Assembly: GCF_000280055.1 (NCBI RefSeq)
Contig: NZ_ALAB01000005.1
Coordinates: forward strand, 186,001 to 250,000
Origin: Alishewanella aestuarii B11
GTDB taxonomy: Bacteria; Pseudomonadota; Gammaproteobacteria; Enterobacterales; Alteromonadaceae
DNA: 64,000 nt
Reading direction: 5' to 3'
In this document: in pieces, positions 10,892-19,281 of the stretch
How the letters are laid out: each line of letters starts with the position of its first letter
How positions within the stretch are numbered: position 1 is the first letter of the stretch
Notes under the pieces: model-generated
The model's database searches: none
Seen by the model: the letters and a program-made list of their open reading frames with translations, nothing else
What the model was told of the DNA's origin: nothing
Program-made: the position numbers and the translations under genes

Positions 10892-11727
10892 GCGCACAAC
10901 AAGCATTACTGACCATTCTGGATGAAAAGATTAAAACTGATCGCTTACTGCTACCGACCCTGCCGGAGATCGCGCTGCGGGTTCGACAGTATGCCGATGA
11001 TCCTGAGGTGACCCTGGCGCAAATGGCTGAGATTATTGCGCAGGATCCGGCGCTGGCTGCCCGCCTGATGAAACTGGCGAACAGTGCCTTTCTGGGACGG
11101 GCCATCAAATGCAATACGCTGCAACAGGCCGTGACCCGGATCGGTTTAAGTCAGATTAAGCATGTGGCGACAGCCTTAGCGCTGGAGCAGCTGTTTGTGT
11201 CTAAATATAAACTGGTGCAGCAACAATTGGATAAACTGTGGGCTGATAATGTACAGGTTGCGACTATCGCTGTGACCTGTTTGAAACTGCACCAGCAACA
11301 TAACCGTGCTTGCACCCTCAGTAGCGATGTGATGACGCTCTGCGCTCTGGTGCATAATATCGGTGCACTGGCGGTGATTGCCGAGGCTGAGCGTCATCCG
11401 GAGGTGTTTGGGCACCCGGTGTTTTTACATAATCTGGTTGAGAAAGTCAGCCCCTATATCAGCGTGAAAATACTGCAGGCTTGGGATTTTGGCGCGGAGT
11501 TTCAGAGCGCGGCCAAAAACTGGCGCCTCTGTCAGGGGGGAGTACCACCGGATTATACGGATTTTATCCGGCTGGCAGCCATCTCCCGAGGCTACTATAA
11601 GTCGGCAGAAGCTGAAATCAAGTTACTGCAATATTATTTGCAGCAGCAACTGATCACTGTACCCGAATTTAACAAGCAACCGGTATTTACTGAACTTTAT
11701 AATGATATTCGTTGCTTGTTTAGCTAG
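10888..11727 (+). CDS. HDOD-domain signalling protein
   Basis: The 279-residue protein is a stand-alone HDOD domain, recognised from LPTLPEIALRV near residue 20, IIAQDPALAARLMKLANSAF near 55-75 and the AVTRIGLSQIK segment near 90. HDOD domains resemble HD phosphohydrolases but usually lack catalytic metal ligands and act in signalling or protein contacts. The ATG overlaps the stop codon of the hybrid kinase, which implies translational coupling and a shared pathway. No receiver or DNA-binding domain is fused to it, so how it would receive a signal from the kinase is open. Confidence 0.88.
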   Translation: MSAQQALLTILDEKIKTDRLLLPTLPEIALRVRQYADDPEVTLAQMAEIIAQDPALAARLMKLANSAFLGRAIKCNTLQQAVTRIGLSQIKHVATALALEQLFVSKYKLVQQQLDKLWADNVQVATIAVTCLKLHQQHNRACTLSSDVMTLCALVHNIGALAVIAEAERHPEVFGHPVFLHNLVEKVSPYISVKILQAWDFGAEFQSAAKNWRLCQGGVPPDYTDFIRLAAISRGYYKSAEAEIKLLQYYLQQQLITVPEFNKQPVFTELYNDIRCLFS

Positions 11728-11733
11728 AACATC

Positions 11734-11768
11734 AGGGGCTGCCTAACCGCTAAGGTATGGCAGCCTCT
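11734..11768. terminator. Imperfect hairpin between convergent HDOD gene and rdgC
   Basis: Arms at 11734-11748 and 11754-11768 pair with three mismatches around a 5-base loop. Neither strand has a clear T-run after the stem. Its place between two convergent genes suggests a bidirectional terminator, but the missing T-run makes this tentative. Confidence 0.4.
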
Positions 11769-11775
11769 GACAGCT

Positions 11776-12675
11776 TTAATGACTGCCGCTTACCTGAGCG
11801 CTGATTGCCTGTAACGCCTGATCCAGACTATCGGCCATCAGGATCAGATCCGCATCCAGGCGGCTAATTAAATCATCCCAGCCAAGTTCCTCGTTTTGTT
11901 CAAACAGGGCGTCCGGATATTGGATCTGCTTAATACCGCCATCATCAGCGACGGTTAAAGCTAAGCCCTGCTCTTGTTGCAGACTGAGCCGGGTAACCAG
12001 TTTATCCTGCAAATGGGTCTGCACCTCGTCAGCAGTGAGTAAGTGGTTACTGAATTTAACCTTGGCACCTTCTTCATCCGGCGCTTTCAGCTCAACTGCG
12101 GCGCCCAGCTGAAATTGCGCTGGCAAGGACTGCTGTTGCAGCCAAAGTTGCAGTTGTTGATTCAATTTATGACTATCCAGCCAGGGCAGGGCAGGCAATG
12201 AGCCTAACGCCTTACGCAGCAGAGCCAGGATATCCTCGGCTTTACTGGCACTACCGGTGTTTAATACCAACCATTGCCGTTCTGCATCGTAATAGCCCTG
12301 AGTCAGGCTGGAGCGGCTGAAGGCTCTGGGCAATAACGTCTGGATCAGATCTTCTTTTAGTGCCTGCTTCTCTTTGCGACTCAGCGGCCGACCGGCCTCT
12401 GTGGCTGCCGCGTCCAGTTTCGGCGCCAGTTCTTCATTAATCACTGCTGCCGGCAACACCTTTTCCTGACGTTTGATCGCGAAATACCAGCGCTGATTTT
12501 GCTGATGGCTGTAGTGTTTGATCGAGGGATGCAGCGGGAAGCTAAAACCGCTGCGTACCGCTTCCTGGCCACTACAGGGGGTAAATTTGTATTCCGCCAG
12601 CGCCTGTTCCAGCGCGGCGGCGTCAATTGTTAAAGGCGCACTTAACCGGTACACCCGCACATTTTTAAACCACAT
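11776..12675 (-). CDS. rdgC: Recombination-associated protein RdgC
   Basis: RdgC is a ring-forming, non-specific DNA-binding protein that restrains RecA and influences recombination and replication restart. The 299-residue length is close to the 303 residues of the E. coli protein. The N-terminal MWFKNVRVYRL and the KFSNHLLTADEVQTHL segment in the C-terminal half are characteristic. The gene converges with the HDOD gene and lies 47 bases downstream of a histidine kinase on the same strand; a functional link is not implied. Confidence 0.95.
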   Translation of the reverse strand: MWFKNVRVYRLSAPLTIDAAALEQALAEYKFTPCSGQEAVRSGFSFPLHPSIKHYSHQQNQRWYFAIKRQEKVLPAAVINEELAPKLDAAATEAGRPLSRKEKQALKEDLIQTLLPRAFSRSSLTQGYYDAERQWLVLNTGSASKAEDILALLRKALGSLPALPWLDSHKLNQQLQLWLQQQSLPAQFQLGAAVELKAPDEEGAKVKFSNHLLTADEVQTHLQDKLVTRLSLQQEQGLALTVADDGGIKQIQYPDALFEQNEELGWDDLISRLDADLILMADSLDQALQAISAQVSGSH

Positions 12676-12722
12676 AACAACTTAACTTCCGTTTCATTAA
12701 AGACGCTGCAGTATAACCTGCC

Positions 12723-14471
12723 TTAGCGAGGCAATCTTGGTTTTTTCGGGAAGTTGATATGATAATGCAAGCCCTTGCCCGGACTGCTGCTGGCCTCAAT
12801 ACTGCCGCCCAGCGTCTGCCGTACCAGGTTGTAAGCGATATGAGTGCCAAGGCCACTGCCGCCTTGATCGCGTTTGGTGGTAAAGAAAGGATGGAATAGT
12901 TTCTCCAGCTGCGCTTCTGACAAACCGATACCGTTATCACTGTAATGGATATCAATATTATCGGCGTCGTCCGTAACGGTGATCCGGATCAATCCTTGCT
13001 CAATCCCCTCAAAACCGTGAATTAACGAGTTCATCAGGAAATTGGTAAAGATTTGTGAGATAGCGCCTGCCGGACAATCCAGAATAATATTCTCGGCACA
13101 GTTAACTTCGAGCTGGTGTTTGGTTTTTTTGAAGTGTGGCTGCAGCGAGCGAATAATTTCGTGAATATAGTGGCACAGATTTATGGTACGGATCGCTTCA
13201 CTCGCTTGGTCGACCGCAATTTGCTTAAAGCTGGCAATCAGCTCCGACGCCCGGCTCAGATTGGATTGCAGCAAGTCGGTACTTTGGCCGGCTTCAGATA
13301 GAAAATCTTCCAGCATTTTCGGGGTAAGGGTTTTTTCACGAAAGGCCTGTTCCAGTTGACGCAAGCGCTCTGCCAGAAAACTGGTGGCCGTTACGCCAAT
13401 ACCGACCGGAGTATTCACCTCGTGGGTTATGCCGGCGACCAAACCACCTAACGCGGCCATTTTTTCTGATTGTACCAACCGGTCCTGCGCCTGATTCAGG
13501 TTATCAATGGTGTCCTGCAGTTCCCGTTGCTTTTGCCGCAGGTCGAGTTCGGTCTGGCGACGCTGCTCGATTTCCTCGCGCAGCGCCTGCTTCTTCTGCA
13601 GCAATTCCTGTTTCTGTTGCTGAAGATCCATCATGGCCTGACTTAAACCTGAGGTTTTACGGGCAACTTCCTGCTCCAGCAGTAAATTTTGCTGGTCCAG
13701 TTTGTTGTTGGATAACATCAGTTGCTGCTGCGTTTGCTTTAACTGCTGCTGATTATCCTGCAACCGGTCGATTAACTTATTGTAGGCATTCGCCATTACT
13801 GTCAGTTCGGCACCTTCATCTGGCGTAATACGTACTTTAGAGCCGTCCAGCTGGTCCAAATCCAGACTTTCAATCTGCTGGCTCAGATCTGCCAGCGGCT
13901 CGGTCAGATAACGCCGGAAAGCCATTAAAAACAAAATAATTAAAAAGGTGGTTTTTAGCATCGCATTACCAATCAGGAAATAGATGCCCATTTCAATCCG
14001 TTCAATGACTACTTTGCGGCTGGAGAACAGGGTAACATCACCGACCTGGCTGGTACGGCCGGAAAATTCGAAGATCAATGGGAAGGTATAACCAAAGATG
14101 CCGCTTTGCTGGTCGCTCAGACTGAGTTCCTGCTGTACCAGTTGGTTGCTAAAGCGTTGCTGGATGTCGATATAGCGGCCGGACTGGGTAATAACAGTAC
14201 CATTATCATCCCGGACAATGACCCCTTCAATGGCCGGTACCGCCAGCAGACCATCAGCGATATTCAGCGTTTGTGGGGTATTAAGCTCCCAGATAGCCCG
14301 GGTAAGACTACCGGCGAAGGTTTGCTGTAAGGTCGTCAGTTCGTTACGGATAAAGCTTTTGGCGTTGTAGTACTCGGCCACGATCTGACCCAGGGTGACA
14401 ATCAGCGTCAAGATAAAATAAACCGATAAAACCTTGGTCAGCAGCTTTTTAGACAGGCTGGTTTGCGGCAT
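12723..14471 (-). CDS. Orphan membrane sensor histidine kinase
   Basis: The protein has 582 residues from the ATG at 14471, which is preceded by CAGGGTGA; a longer frame reaching 14612 would overlap the divergent gene and lacks such a site. Membrane helices at about 12-32 and 160-182 enclose a roughly 125-residue periplasmic domain. HAMP follows, then a long glutamine-rich coiled coil (about 235-330), a phosphoacceptor region with His350 in ITHEVNTPVGI, and a HATPase domain (NFLMNSLIHG, DNGIGLSE, GGSGLGT). No receiver is fused and none is adjacent. It is divergent from a PAS-GGDEF gene, the only nearby signalling partner. The stimulus is unknown. Confidence 0.88.
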   Translation of the reverse strand: MPQTSLSKKLLTKVLSVYFILTLIVTLGQIVAEYYNAKSFIRNELTTLQQTFAGSLTRAIWELNTPQTLNIADGLLAVPAIEGVIVRDDNGTVITQSGRYIDIQQRFSNQLVQQELSLSDQQSGIFGYTFPLIFEFSGRTSQVGDVTLFSSRKVVIERIEMGIYFLIGNAMLKTTFLIILFLMAFRRYLTEPLADLSQQIESLDLDQLDGSKVRITPDEGAELTVMANAYNKLIDRLQDNQQQLKQTQQQLMLSNNKLDQQNLLLEQEVARKTSGLSQAMMDLQQQKQELLQKKQALREEIEQRRQTELDLRQKQRELQDTIDNLNQAQDRLVQSEKMAALGGLVAGITHEVNTPVGIGVTATSFLAERLRQLEQAFREKTLTPKMLEDFLSEAGQSTDLLQSNLSRASELIASFKQIAVDQASEAIRTINLCHYIHEIIRSLQPHFKKTKHQLEVNCAENIILDCPAGAISQIFTNFLMNSLIHGFEGIEQGLIRITVTDDADNIDIHYSDNGIGLSEAQLEKLFHPFFTTKRDQGGSGLGTHIAYNLVRQTLGGSIEASSSPGKGLHYHINFPKKPRLPR

Positions 14472-14610
14472 GGAGTCACCCTGATTGGCATTCGGAGCAA
14501 AAAGCGATTCACTCCTGCTACCATAGCGAATATAGTTGTTATTTAAAATAATTATTTCACAAAATAGAAGAGTTTTGGCAATAGACTTTCGCCTCAGGAG
14601 TGATAACGGC

Positions 14611-15546
14611 ATGAATCTTAATCTGCAACGACTGATTAATCAGTTACCTGGTGCTGTACTGGTGCTGAATAGCCGTTATCAGCTGAGCTATGTTAACGCC
14701 TTTTTATGCCAACAGTTGGAGTTATCCGAAGCTCAGATCCTGGGGCAGGATTTTTTCAGCCTGTTCCCGGAAGTACCTAAGAGCTGGTTCTGCCGTAAAA
14801 TGGCTGAGGTGTTGCAGCAGCAACAAACTCAGCAGCTGAGCTGGCAACAACGTTTGTATTTGCTCAAGCTGCCGCGCCAGGCAAAGGCTGAACAAAGTGA
14901 GTTCCAGATGGCGCAGAATGTCAGCTTTATCCCGCTGAGTAATCCGCAGGAGGAGGCACAACTGGCACTGTGGCTGGAAGATGCCAGCGAAGCCGCCCGC
15001 TACCACGCTGAGGTGTTATTTAAAACGCAACAACTGAAACAGCTGGATCGTTTCGATACGCTTACGGCCTTACCAAACTGGCAATATCTGCAACAGCAAT
15101 TGCAACTGGAACTGACCCGGGCTGAGCGCTACCAGCGACCTTTAGCGTTACTGCGTTTCGAATTGGATCGTTTCAAGCTGCTCAATGATCAATACGGCCA
15201 TCAACACGGCGACCAGATGTTGCAGGGGTTGGCCCGCCAGTTTAGCGCCTTGTTGCGCGATAATGATTTGTTGGCGCGCTTGGCCGGAGCAGAGTTTGCC
15301 GTGATCTTGCCCGATACTGAGCTGGCTGGGGCTATTGAGGTTGCCCAGCGGTTGCGTCAGCAAATGGAGCAATTCTGTGCTGTGCAAAGTGCGGCCGTAA
15401 AGTTGACGATTAGCTGCGGTATCAGCACTGGCGCAGCAGGCTGCAGTGTGGAAACTATGCTGCAACAAGCGGATCAGGCCTTGTATCAGGCCAAGCGGGC
15501 CGGGCGTAACCAGATCAGTATCTGGAGCGAGGCTGCGCTGGCTTAG
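14611..15546 (+). CDS. PAS-GGDEF protein with degenerate active site
   Basis: The 311-residue protein has an N-terminal PAS domain (about residues 8-125) and a C-terminal GGDEF domain (about 150-308). I chose the ATG at 14611, preceded by AGGAG at 14596-14600. The fold is clear (TALPNW, LDRFKLLNDQYGH, LTISCGIS), but the GG(D/E)EF signature reads AGAEF at 225-229 and the metal-binding aspartate of the DxD motif is Glu184. Loss of the acidic third residue usually abolishes cyclase activity, so this may be a GTP- or c-di-GMP-responsive sensor rather than a diguanylate cyclase. It is divergent from the orphan kinase. Confidence 0.87.
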   Translation: MNLNLQRLINQLPGAVLVLNSRYQLSYVNAFLCQQLELSEAQILGQDFFSLFPEVPKSWFCRKMAEVLQQQQTQQLSWQQRLYLLKLPRQAKAEQSEFQMAQNVSFIPLSNPQEEAQLALWLEDASEAARYHAEVLFKTQQLKQLDRFDTLTALPNWQYLQQQLQLELTRAERYQRPLALLRFELDRFKLLNDQYGHQHGDQMLQGLARQFSALLRDNDLLARLAGAEFAVILPDTELAGAIEVAQRLRQQMEQFCAVQSAAVKLTISCGISTGAAGCSVETMLQQADQALYQAKRAGRNQISIWSEAALA

Positions 15547-15586
15547 CGTCGTGGCTGCCCACCCACAATAACAACTTAGAAAAGGT

Positions 15587-15616
15587 TTGACAGACGTCTA
15601 AAAGTCTGTGCATAGT
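15587..15616 (+). promoter_or_regulatory. Promoter of the threonine operon
   Basis: A perfect TTGACA at 15587-15592 is followed after 18 bases by CATAGT (15611-15616). Start of transcription would fall near 15622-15624, almost at the leader-peptide ATG. The -35 is convincing; the -10 is weaker. Confidence 0.55.
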
Positions 15617-15623
15617 GTAGTCT

Positions 15624-15683
15624 ATGAATATAAAAGCAGCAGTACTCACCACCATTATTACCACCACCAACCCCGCGGGGTAG
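15624..15683 (+). CDS. thrL: thr operon leader peptide
   Basis: A 19-residue ORF contains five threonine and two adjacent isoleucine codons in the order TTIITTT, the regulatory amino acids expected for threonine/isoleucine-sensed attenuation. It is followed by alternative RNA stems and a terminator before thrA. Only this ATG is possible, because an in-frame TAG lies at 15618-15620. There is no ribosome-binding site and almost no room for a 5' UTR downstream of the predicted promoter, so initiation may be leaderless. Confidence 0.88.
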   Translation: MNIKAAVLTTIITTTNPAG

Positions 15684-15746
15684 GAGGTCGGCGGTGTGCT
15701 GTCTGTAAAAAGGCCCGTGACCTCAAAGGTTCCGGGCCTTTTTTTT
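15684..15746 (+). promoter_or_regulatory. thr attenuator: antiterminator and terminator stems
   Basis: GAGGTC at 15684-15689, just after the leader stop codon, can pair with GACCTC at 15719-15724. The latter is also part of the left arm of the terminator hairpin (15710-15724 with 15727-15740), which is followed by eight or more T (15739-15746). The two pairings exclude each other, the classic arrangement in which ribosome stalling at Thr/Ile codons favours the antiterminator and lets transcription enter thrA. Confidence 0.85.
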
Positions 15747-15862
15747 GGCCACTTGGCCCAGGTTAACCGGCGTTGATCACGCAACATAGCGTGACAGCCG
15801 GTTGACTAACAAAGGTCTGCGATAACAAAACGACTAAAGACTTGGATGCGCGAGGAGAAATT

Positions 15863-18319
15863 ATGAGGGTGCTAAAATTTGGCGGGTCATCGCTGGCGTC
15901 GGTGGCCAGATTTTCTGAAGTGGCGCAAATTGTGTTGCAGCAGGCAACAACAGAACAAGTCTGTCTGGTGTTATCGGCCCCGCAGGGGGTAACCAATACG
16001 CTGGTCGAATTAACCGATCTGGCGTATCTGGGAGCAGACTTTCAGTCACCGCTAAGCCAGCTTGAGCAGCGTTATCAGCAGCTGTTAGCCGCGGTACCAG
16101 GCGTCAGTGAGGCACGCCGGCAGCAGGTGCAGGCGCTGATCAATAGCCAGATCCAGCAGCTAGGCTGGCAGTTACAGGGCATGAGTTTATTAAAGTTTTG
16201 CCCGGATCATATTAAAGCGCAGATTCTGGGCCTGGGGGAGCAGTTCAGCGTGGCACTGATGACGGCCTTGTTAGAGGGGCAAGGTGCGGATGTGCAAGCG
16301 CTGGACTCGGTAAAGCTGGTGAAAAGTCAGGGTGATTTTTTAAATGCCACTGCCGATGTGGCGGCGACAGCAACCGTGATTGATGCCGCTATGGCGGCGA
16401 CAACTGCCAGCATCTATGTGATGGCAGGCTTTGTTTCCAGTAACGCCCAGGGCGAGACGGCCTTATTGGGACGCAATGGTTCGGATTATTCCGCCGCCGT
16501 CATTGCTGCGGCGATCAAAGCCAGTGCCTGTGAGATCTGGACCGATGTCGATGGCGTCTACAGTGCCGATCCACGGCAGGTGAAACAAACCCGCTTAATC
16601 GATCGTCTGTCTTACGATGAGGCGATGGAGTTATCTTATTTCGGTGCTAAGGTGCTGCATCCGAAAACAATCGGCCCGCTGGCGCGGGTGCAAATTCCCT
16701 GTTATATCAAAAATACCCTTAACCCCAGTGCGCCGGGCACCTGTATCGATGTGGAAGGCGATGGTGAAGCGCTGGTGAAGGGCATTTCCAGCCTCGAGCA
16801 TCTGGCGCTGATTACGGTATCTGGCCCGGGTTTAAAGGGCGTGGTGGGCATGGCCAGCCGGGTCTTTGCTGCCATGGCGCGCGCACAGATTTCAGTAAGC
16901 TTAATTACCCAGTCCTCGTCGGAATTTAGCATCAGCTTCTGTGTGCCGCAGCTGCATCTGGTGGCGGCGAAAAAGGCGCTGGAAGCCGAGTTCGAATTAG
17001 AATTGCAAAACAAACTGCTACGGCCATTAGCCATCCAATCTGATATGGCGATTGTCAGCCTGGTCGGCGATGGCATGCGGCAGCACAGAGGTGTGGCTGC
17101 GAAGTTCTTCGCTTCGCTGGCGCAGGCGCGGGTGAACGTAGTAGCCATTGCGCAGGATAGCAGTGAGCGCTCGATCTCTGCGGTAGTCGAGCAGCGCAGC
17201 TGTCAGAATGCAGTTAAGGTCTGCCATGAGAACTTCTTCAGCCATATCCCCAGCATTGATGTGTTTCTGGTCGGTTGCGGGGTGGTCGGCAGTGAATTAC
17301 TGGCCCAGATCGAACGGCAACAAGCCTTTTTACAGCAGCGCCAGGTTAAGCTTACCGTGTACGGTATCGCCAATAGTAAGCAGCTGTTATTGGCGAAAGA
17401 CGGTGTGGATCTGAAAAACTGGCAGCCGGCATTGGCAGAGGCCAATGCACATTTTTCGCTGGCGGAGTTAAACCGCTTTGTCCAGGAACAGCATTTAACC
17501 AATCCGGTACTGGTCGATTGCACCAGTGCCCAGGCAGTCGCGGACCAGTATGCAGATTATCTGGCCGCCGGCTTCCATGTCGTTACGCCAAACAAAAAAG
17601 CCAATACCAGCAGCCTGGAGTATTACCATCGCTTGCGTGCTGTTGCCCAGCAGCAACGGCGGCGCTTTTTGTATGAAACCACGGTCGGTGCCGGTTTACC
17701 GGTAATCGATACCCTGCAAGGGCTGCTAAATGCCGGCGATCAGTTGCTGGCCTTTGAAGGCATTTTATCCGGCTCCTTGTCCTATATCTTTGGCGAGTTG
17801 GAAGCCGGGGTGCCGCTATCGGTGGTGACCGCCAAAGCCCGTGCGATGGGCTTTACAGAGCCGGATCCGCGCGATGACTTATCCGGTATGGATGTGGCAC
17901 GTAAGCTACTGATTATGGCGCGCGAAGCTGGTTTAATGCTGGATCTGAGCGAGGTCGAAGTGGACTCGGTGTTGCCGGCCGGTTTTGCTGAGGGCGCTAA
18001 CGTCGAAGACTTTATGGCGCAGCTGCCGCAGTTAGACCAGGCCTTTGCTGAGCGGCTGGCTGCTGCCAAAGCTGAGGGTAAGGTGTTGCGTTATATCGGC
18101 GAGATCCGCGATGGCAAATGTAAGGTCGCGATTAAAGCGCTGGCGGCTGATCATCCGCTGGCCAAAGTAAAAGACGGCGAAAATGCGCTGTCGATCCTAA
18201 GCCGCTATTATCAGCCGATCCCCTTTGTGCTGCGTGGTTATGGTGCCGGTGCCGCTGTGACCTCTGCCGGGGTCTTTAGCGATATTTTGCGCACCCTGAG
18301 CTGGCAGCAGCAGGTATAG
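15863..18319 (+). CDS. thrA: Bifunctional aspartokinase I / homoserine dehydrogenase I
   Basis: ThrA catalyses the first and third steps of threonine synthesis: phosphorylation of aspartate and NAD(P)H reduction of aspartate semialdehyde to homoserine. It has 818 residues against 820 in E. coli. The kinase domain begins with VLKFGGSS at residues 3-10, paired ACT domains lie in the middle (SVSLITQSSSEFSISF, VVAIAQDSSERSIS), and the dehydrogenase domain starts near residue 465 with the Rossmann motif VGCGVVGSE. AGGAG at 15853-15857 fixes the ATG at 15863; an upstream in-frame ATG at 15842... region has no such site. Expression is controlled by the attenuator just upstream. Confidence 0.97.
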   Translation: MRVLKFGGSSLASVARFSEVAQIVLQQATTEQVCLVLSAPQGVTNTLVELTDLAYLGADFQSPLSQLEQRYQQLLAAVPGVSEARRQQVQALINSQIQQLGWQLQGMSLLKFCPDHIKAQILGLGEQFSVALMTALLEGQGADVQALDSVKLVKSQGDFLNATADVAATATVIDAAMAATTASIYVMAGFVSSNAQGETALLGRNGSDYSAAVIAAAIKASACEIWTDVDGVYSADPRQVKQTRLIDRLSYDEAMELSYFGAKVLHPKTIGPLARVQIPCYIKNTLNPSAPGTCIDVEGDGEALVKGISSLEHLALITVSGPGLKGVVGMASRVFAAMARAQISVSLITQSSSEFSISFCVPQLHLVAAKKALEAEFELELQNKLLRPLAIQSDMAIVSLVGDGMRQHRGVAAKFFASLAQARVNVVAIAQDSSERSISAVVEQRSCQNAVKVCHENFFSHIPSIDVFLVGCGVVGSELLAQIERQQAFLQQRQVKLTVYGIANSKQLLLAKDGVDLKNWQPALAEANAHFSLAELNRFVQEQHLTNPVLVDCTSAQAVADQYADYLAAGFHVVTPNKKANTSSLEYYHRLRAVAQQQRRRFLYETTVGAGLPVIDTLQGLLNAGDQLLAFEGILSGSLSYIFGELEAGVPLSVVTAKARAMGFTEPDPRDDLSGMDVARKLLIMAREAGLMLDLSEVEVDSVLPAGFAEGANVEDFMAQLPQLDQAFAERLAAAKAEGKVLRYIGEIRDGKCKVAIKALAADHPLAKVKDGENALSILSRYYQPIPFVLRGYGAGAAVTSAGVFSDILRTLSWQQQV

Positions 18320-18322
18320 TCT

Positions 18323-19276
18323 ATGCAATCACATTCAACTAAGCGTTATTATGCGCCGGCCTCGACCGGCAATCTCAGCGTCGGTTTTGACTTGCTGGGC
18401 GCCGCCTTTGAACCGGTAGACGGCAGCCTGCTCGGTGATGAGCTGCTGATCCTGGGCGAGGCGGCAGAGCTCAGTTTGCAGCTAAGCGGCCGCTATCTGC
18501 ATCAGCTACCGGCGGCAACCGAAGATAATCTGGTGTTTAAAGCCTTTTATGCCTTTGAACAGGCACTGGGCCAGCCATTACCGCGCTTGCGTTTGCAACT
18601 TAACAAGCATTTGCCGGTTGGCAGTGGTTTAGGCTCCAGCGCCTGTTCAATCGTCGTGGCTTTTTATGCCTTTAATGACTATTTCGGCCAGCCGTTTAGC
18701 CAGAGTGAGCTGCTACAGTTAATGGCGGTGGCGGAGGGCGGGGTAAGTGGCAGTGTGCATTATGACAATGTGGCGCCATCTTATTATGGTGGCTTACAGC
18801 TGATGTTACCGGATAGTGCGCAGATTTGCCGCAGCTTGCCCTGGTTCGAGCATTGGCGGGTGGTGCTCTGTTATCCGGGTACTGTACTCTCGACCAAGGC
18901 CGCACGCGCTGTTTTGCCAAAGCAGTTAAGTTTAACCGACAGTATCGCCTTTGCCGGTATGCTTAGTCGCTTTGTCAGTGCGCTCTACGCCGGCGATGAA
19001 CAGGATGCCGCGGCGGCGTTACAGGATCGGGTGGCAGAGCCGGCCCGGCAGAATCTGATGCCGGAATTGTTGCCCTTGCGTACCGCCCTAAGTGAGCAAG
19101 GGGTGCTACATCTGGGCATTTCCGGTGCCGGCCCGACCGTATTTGCGCTTTGCCGGGATGATGCACAGGCCGCCACCACAGCAGCCTACCTTAATGCCCA
19201 TTATGCCAAGAATCAGGACGCGCTGACCGCCATCTGCCGGTTAGCGCCACAGGGCGCCAGAGCGCTCACGGAGTGA
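18323..19276 (+). CDS. thrB: Homoserine kinase
   Basis: ThrB phosphorylates homoserine to O-phosphohomoserine. The 317-residue protein is a GHMP kinase with the ATP-binding loop PVGSGLGSSACS and the C-terminal ISGAGPTVFAL motif. It starts three bases after thrA and its stop overlaps the region of the thrC ribosome-binding site, so the operon is tightly packed. Confidence 0.97.
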   Translation: MQSHSTKRYYAPASTGNLSVGFDLLGAAFEPVDGSLLGDELLILGEAAELSLQLSGRYLHQLPAATEDNLVFKAFYAFEQALGQPLPRLRLQLNKHLPVGSGLGSSACSIVVAFYAFNDYFGQPFSQSELLQLMAVAEGGVSGSVHYDNVAPSYYGGLQLMLPDSAQICRSLPWFEHWRVVLCYPGTVLSTKAARAVLPKQLSLTDSIAFAGMLSRFVSALYAGDEQDAAAALQDRVAEPARQNLMPELLPLRTALSEQGVLHLGISGAGPTVFALCRDDAQAATTAAYLNAHYAKNQDALTAICRLAPQGARALTE

Positions 19277-19281
19277 TAAAG

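Noticed and set aside
14472-14612. N-terminal extension of the orphan kinase
   Set aside because: It overlaps the divergent GGDEF gene region, and the ATG at 14471 has a proper ribosome-binding site directly before the first membrane helix.
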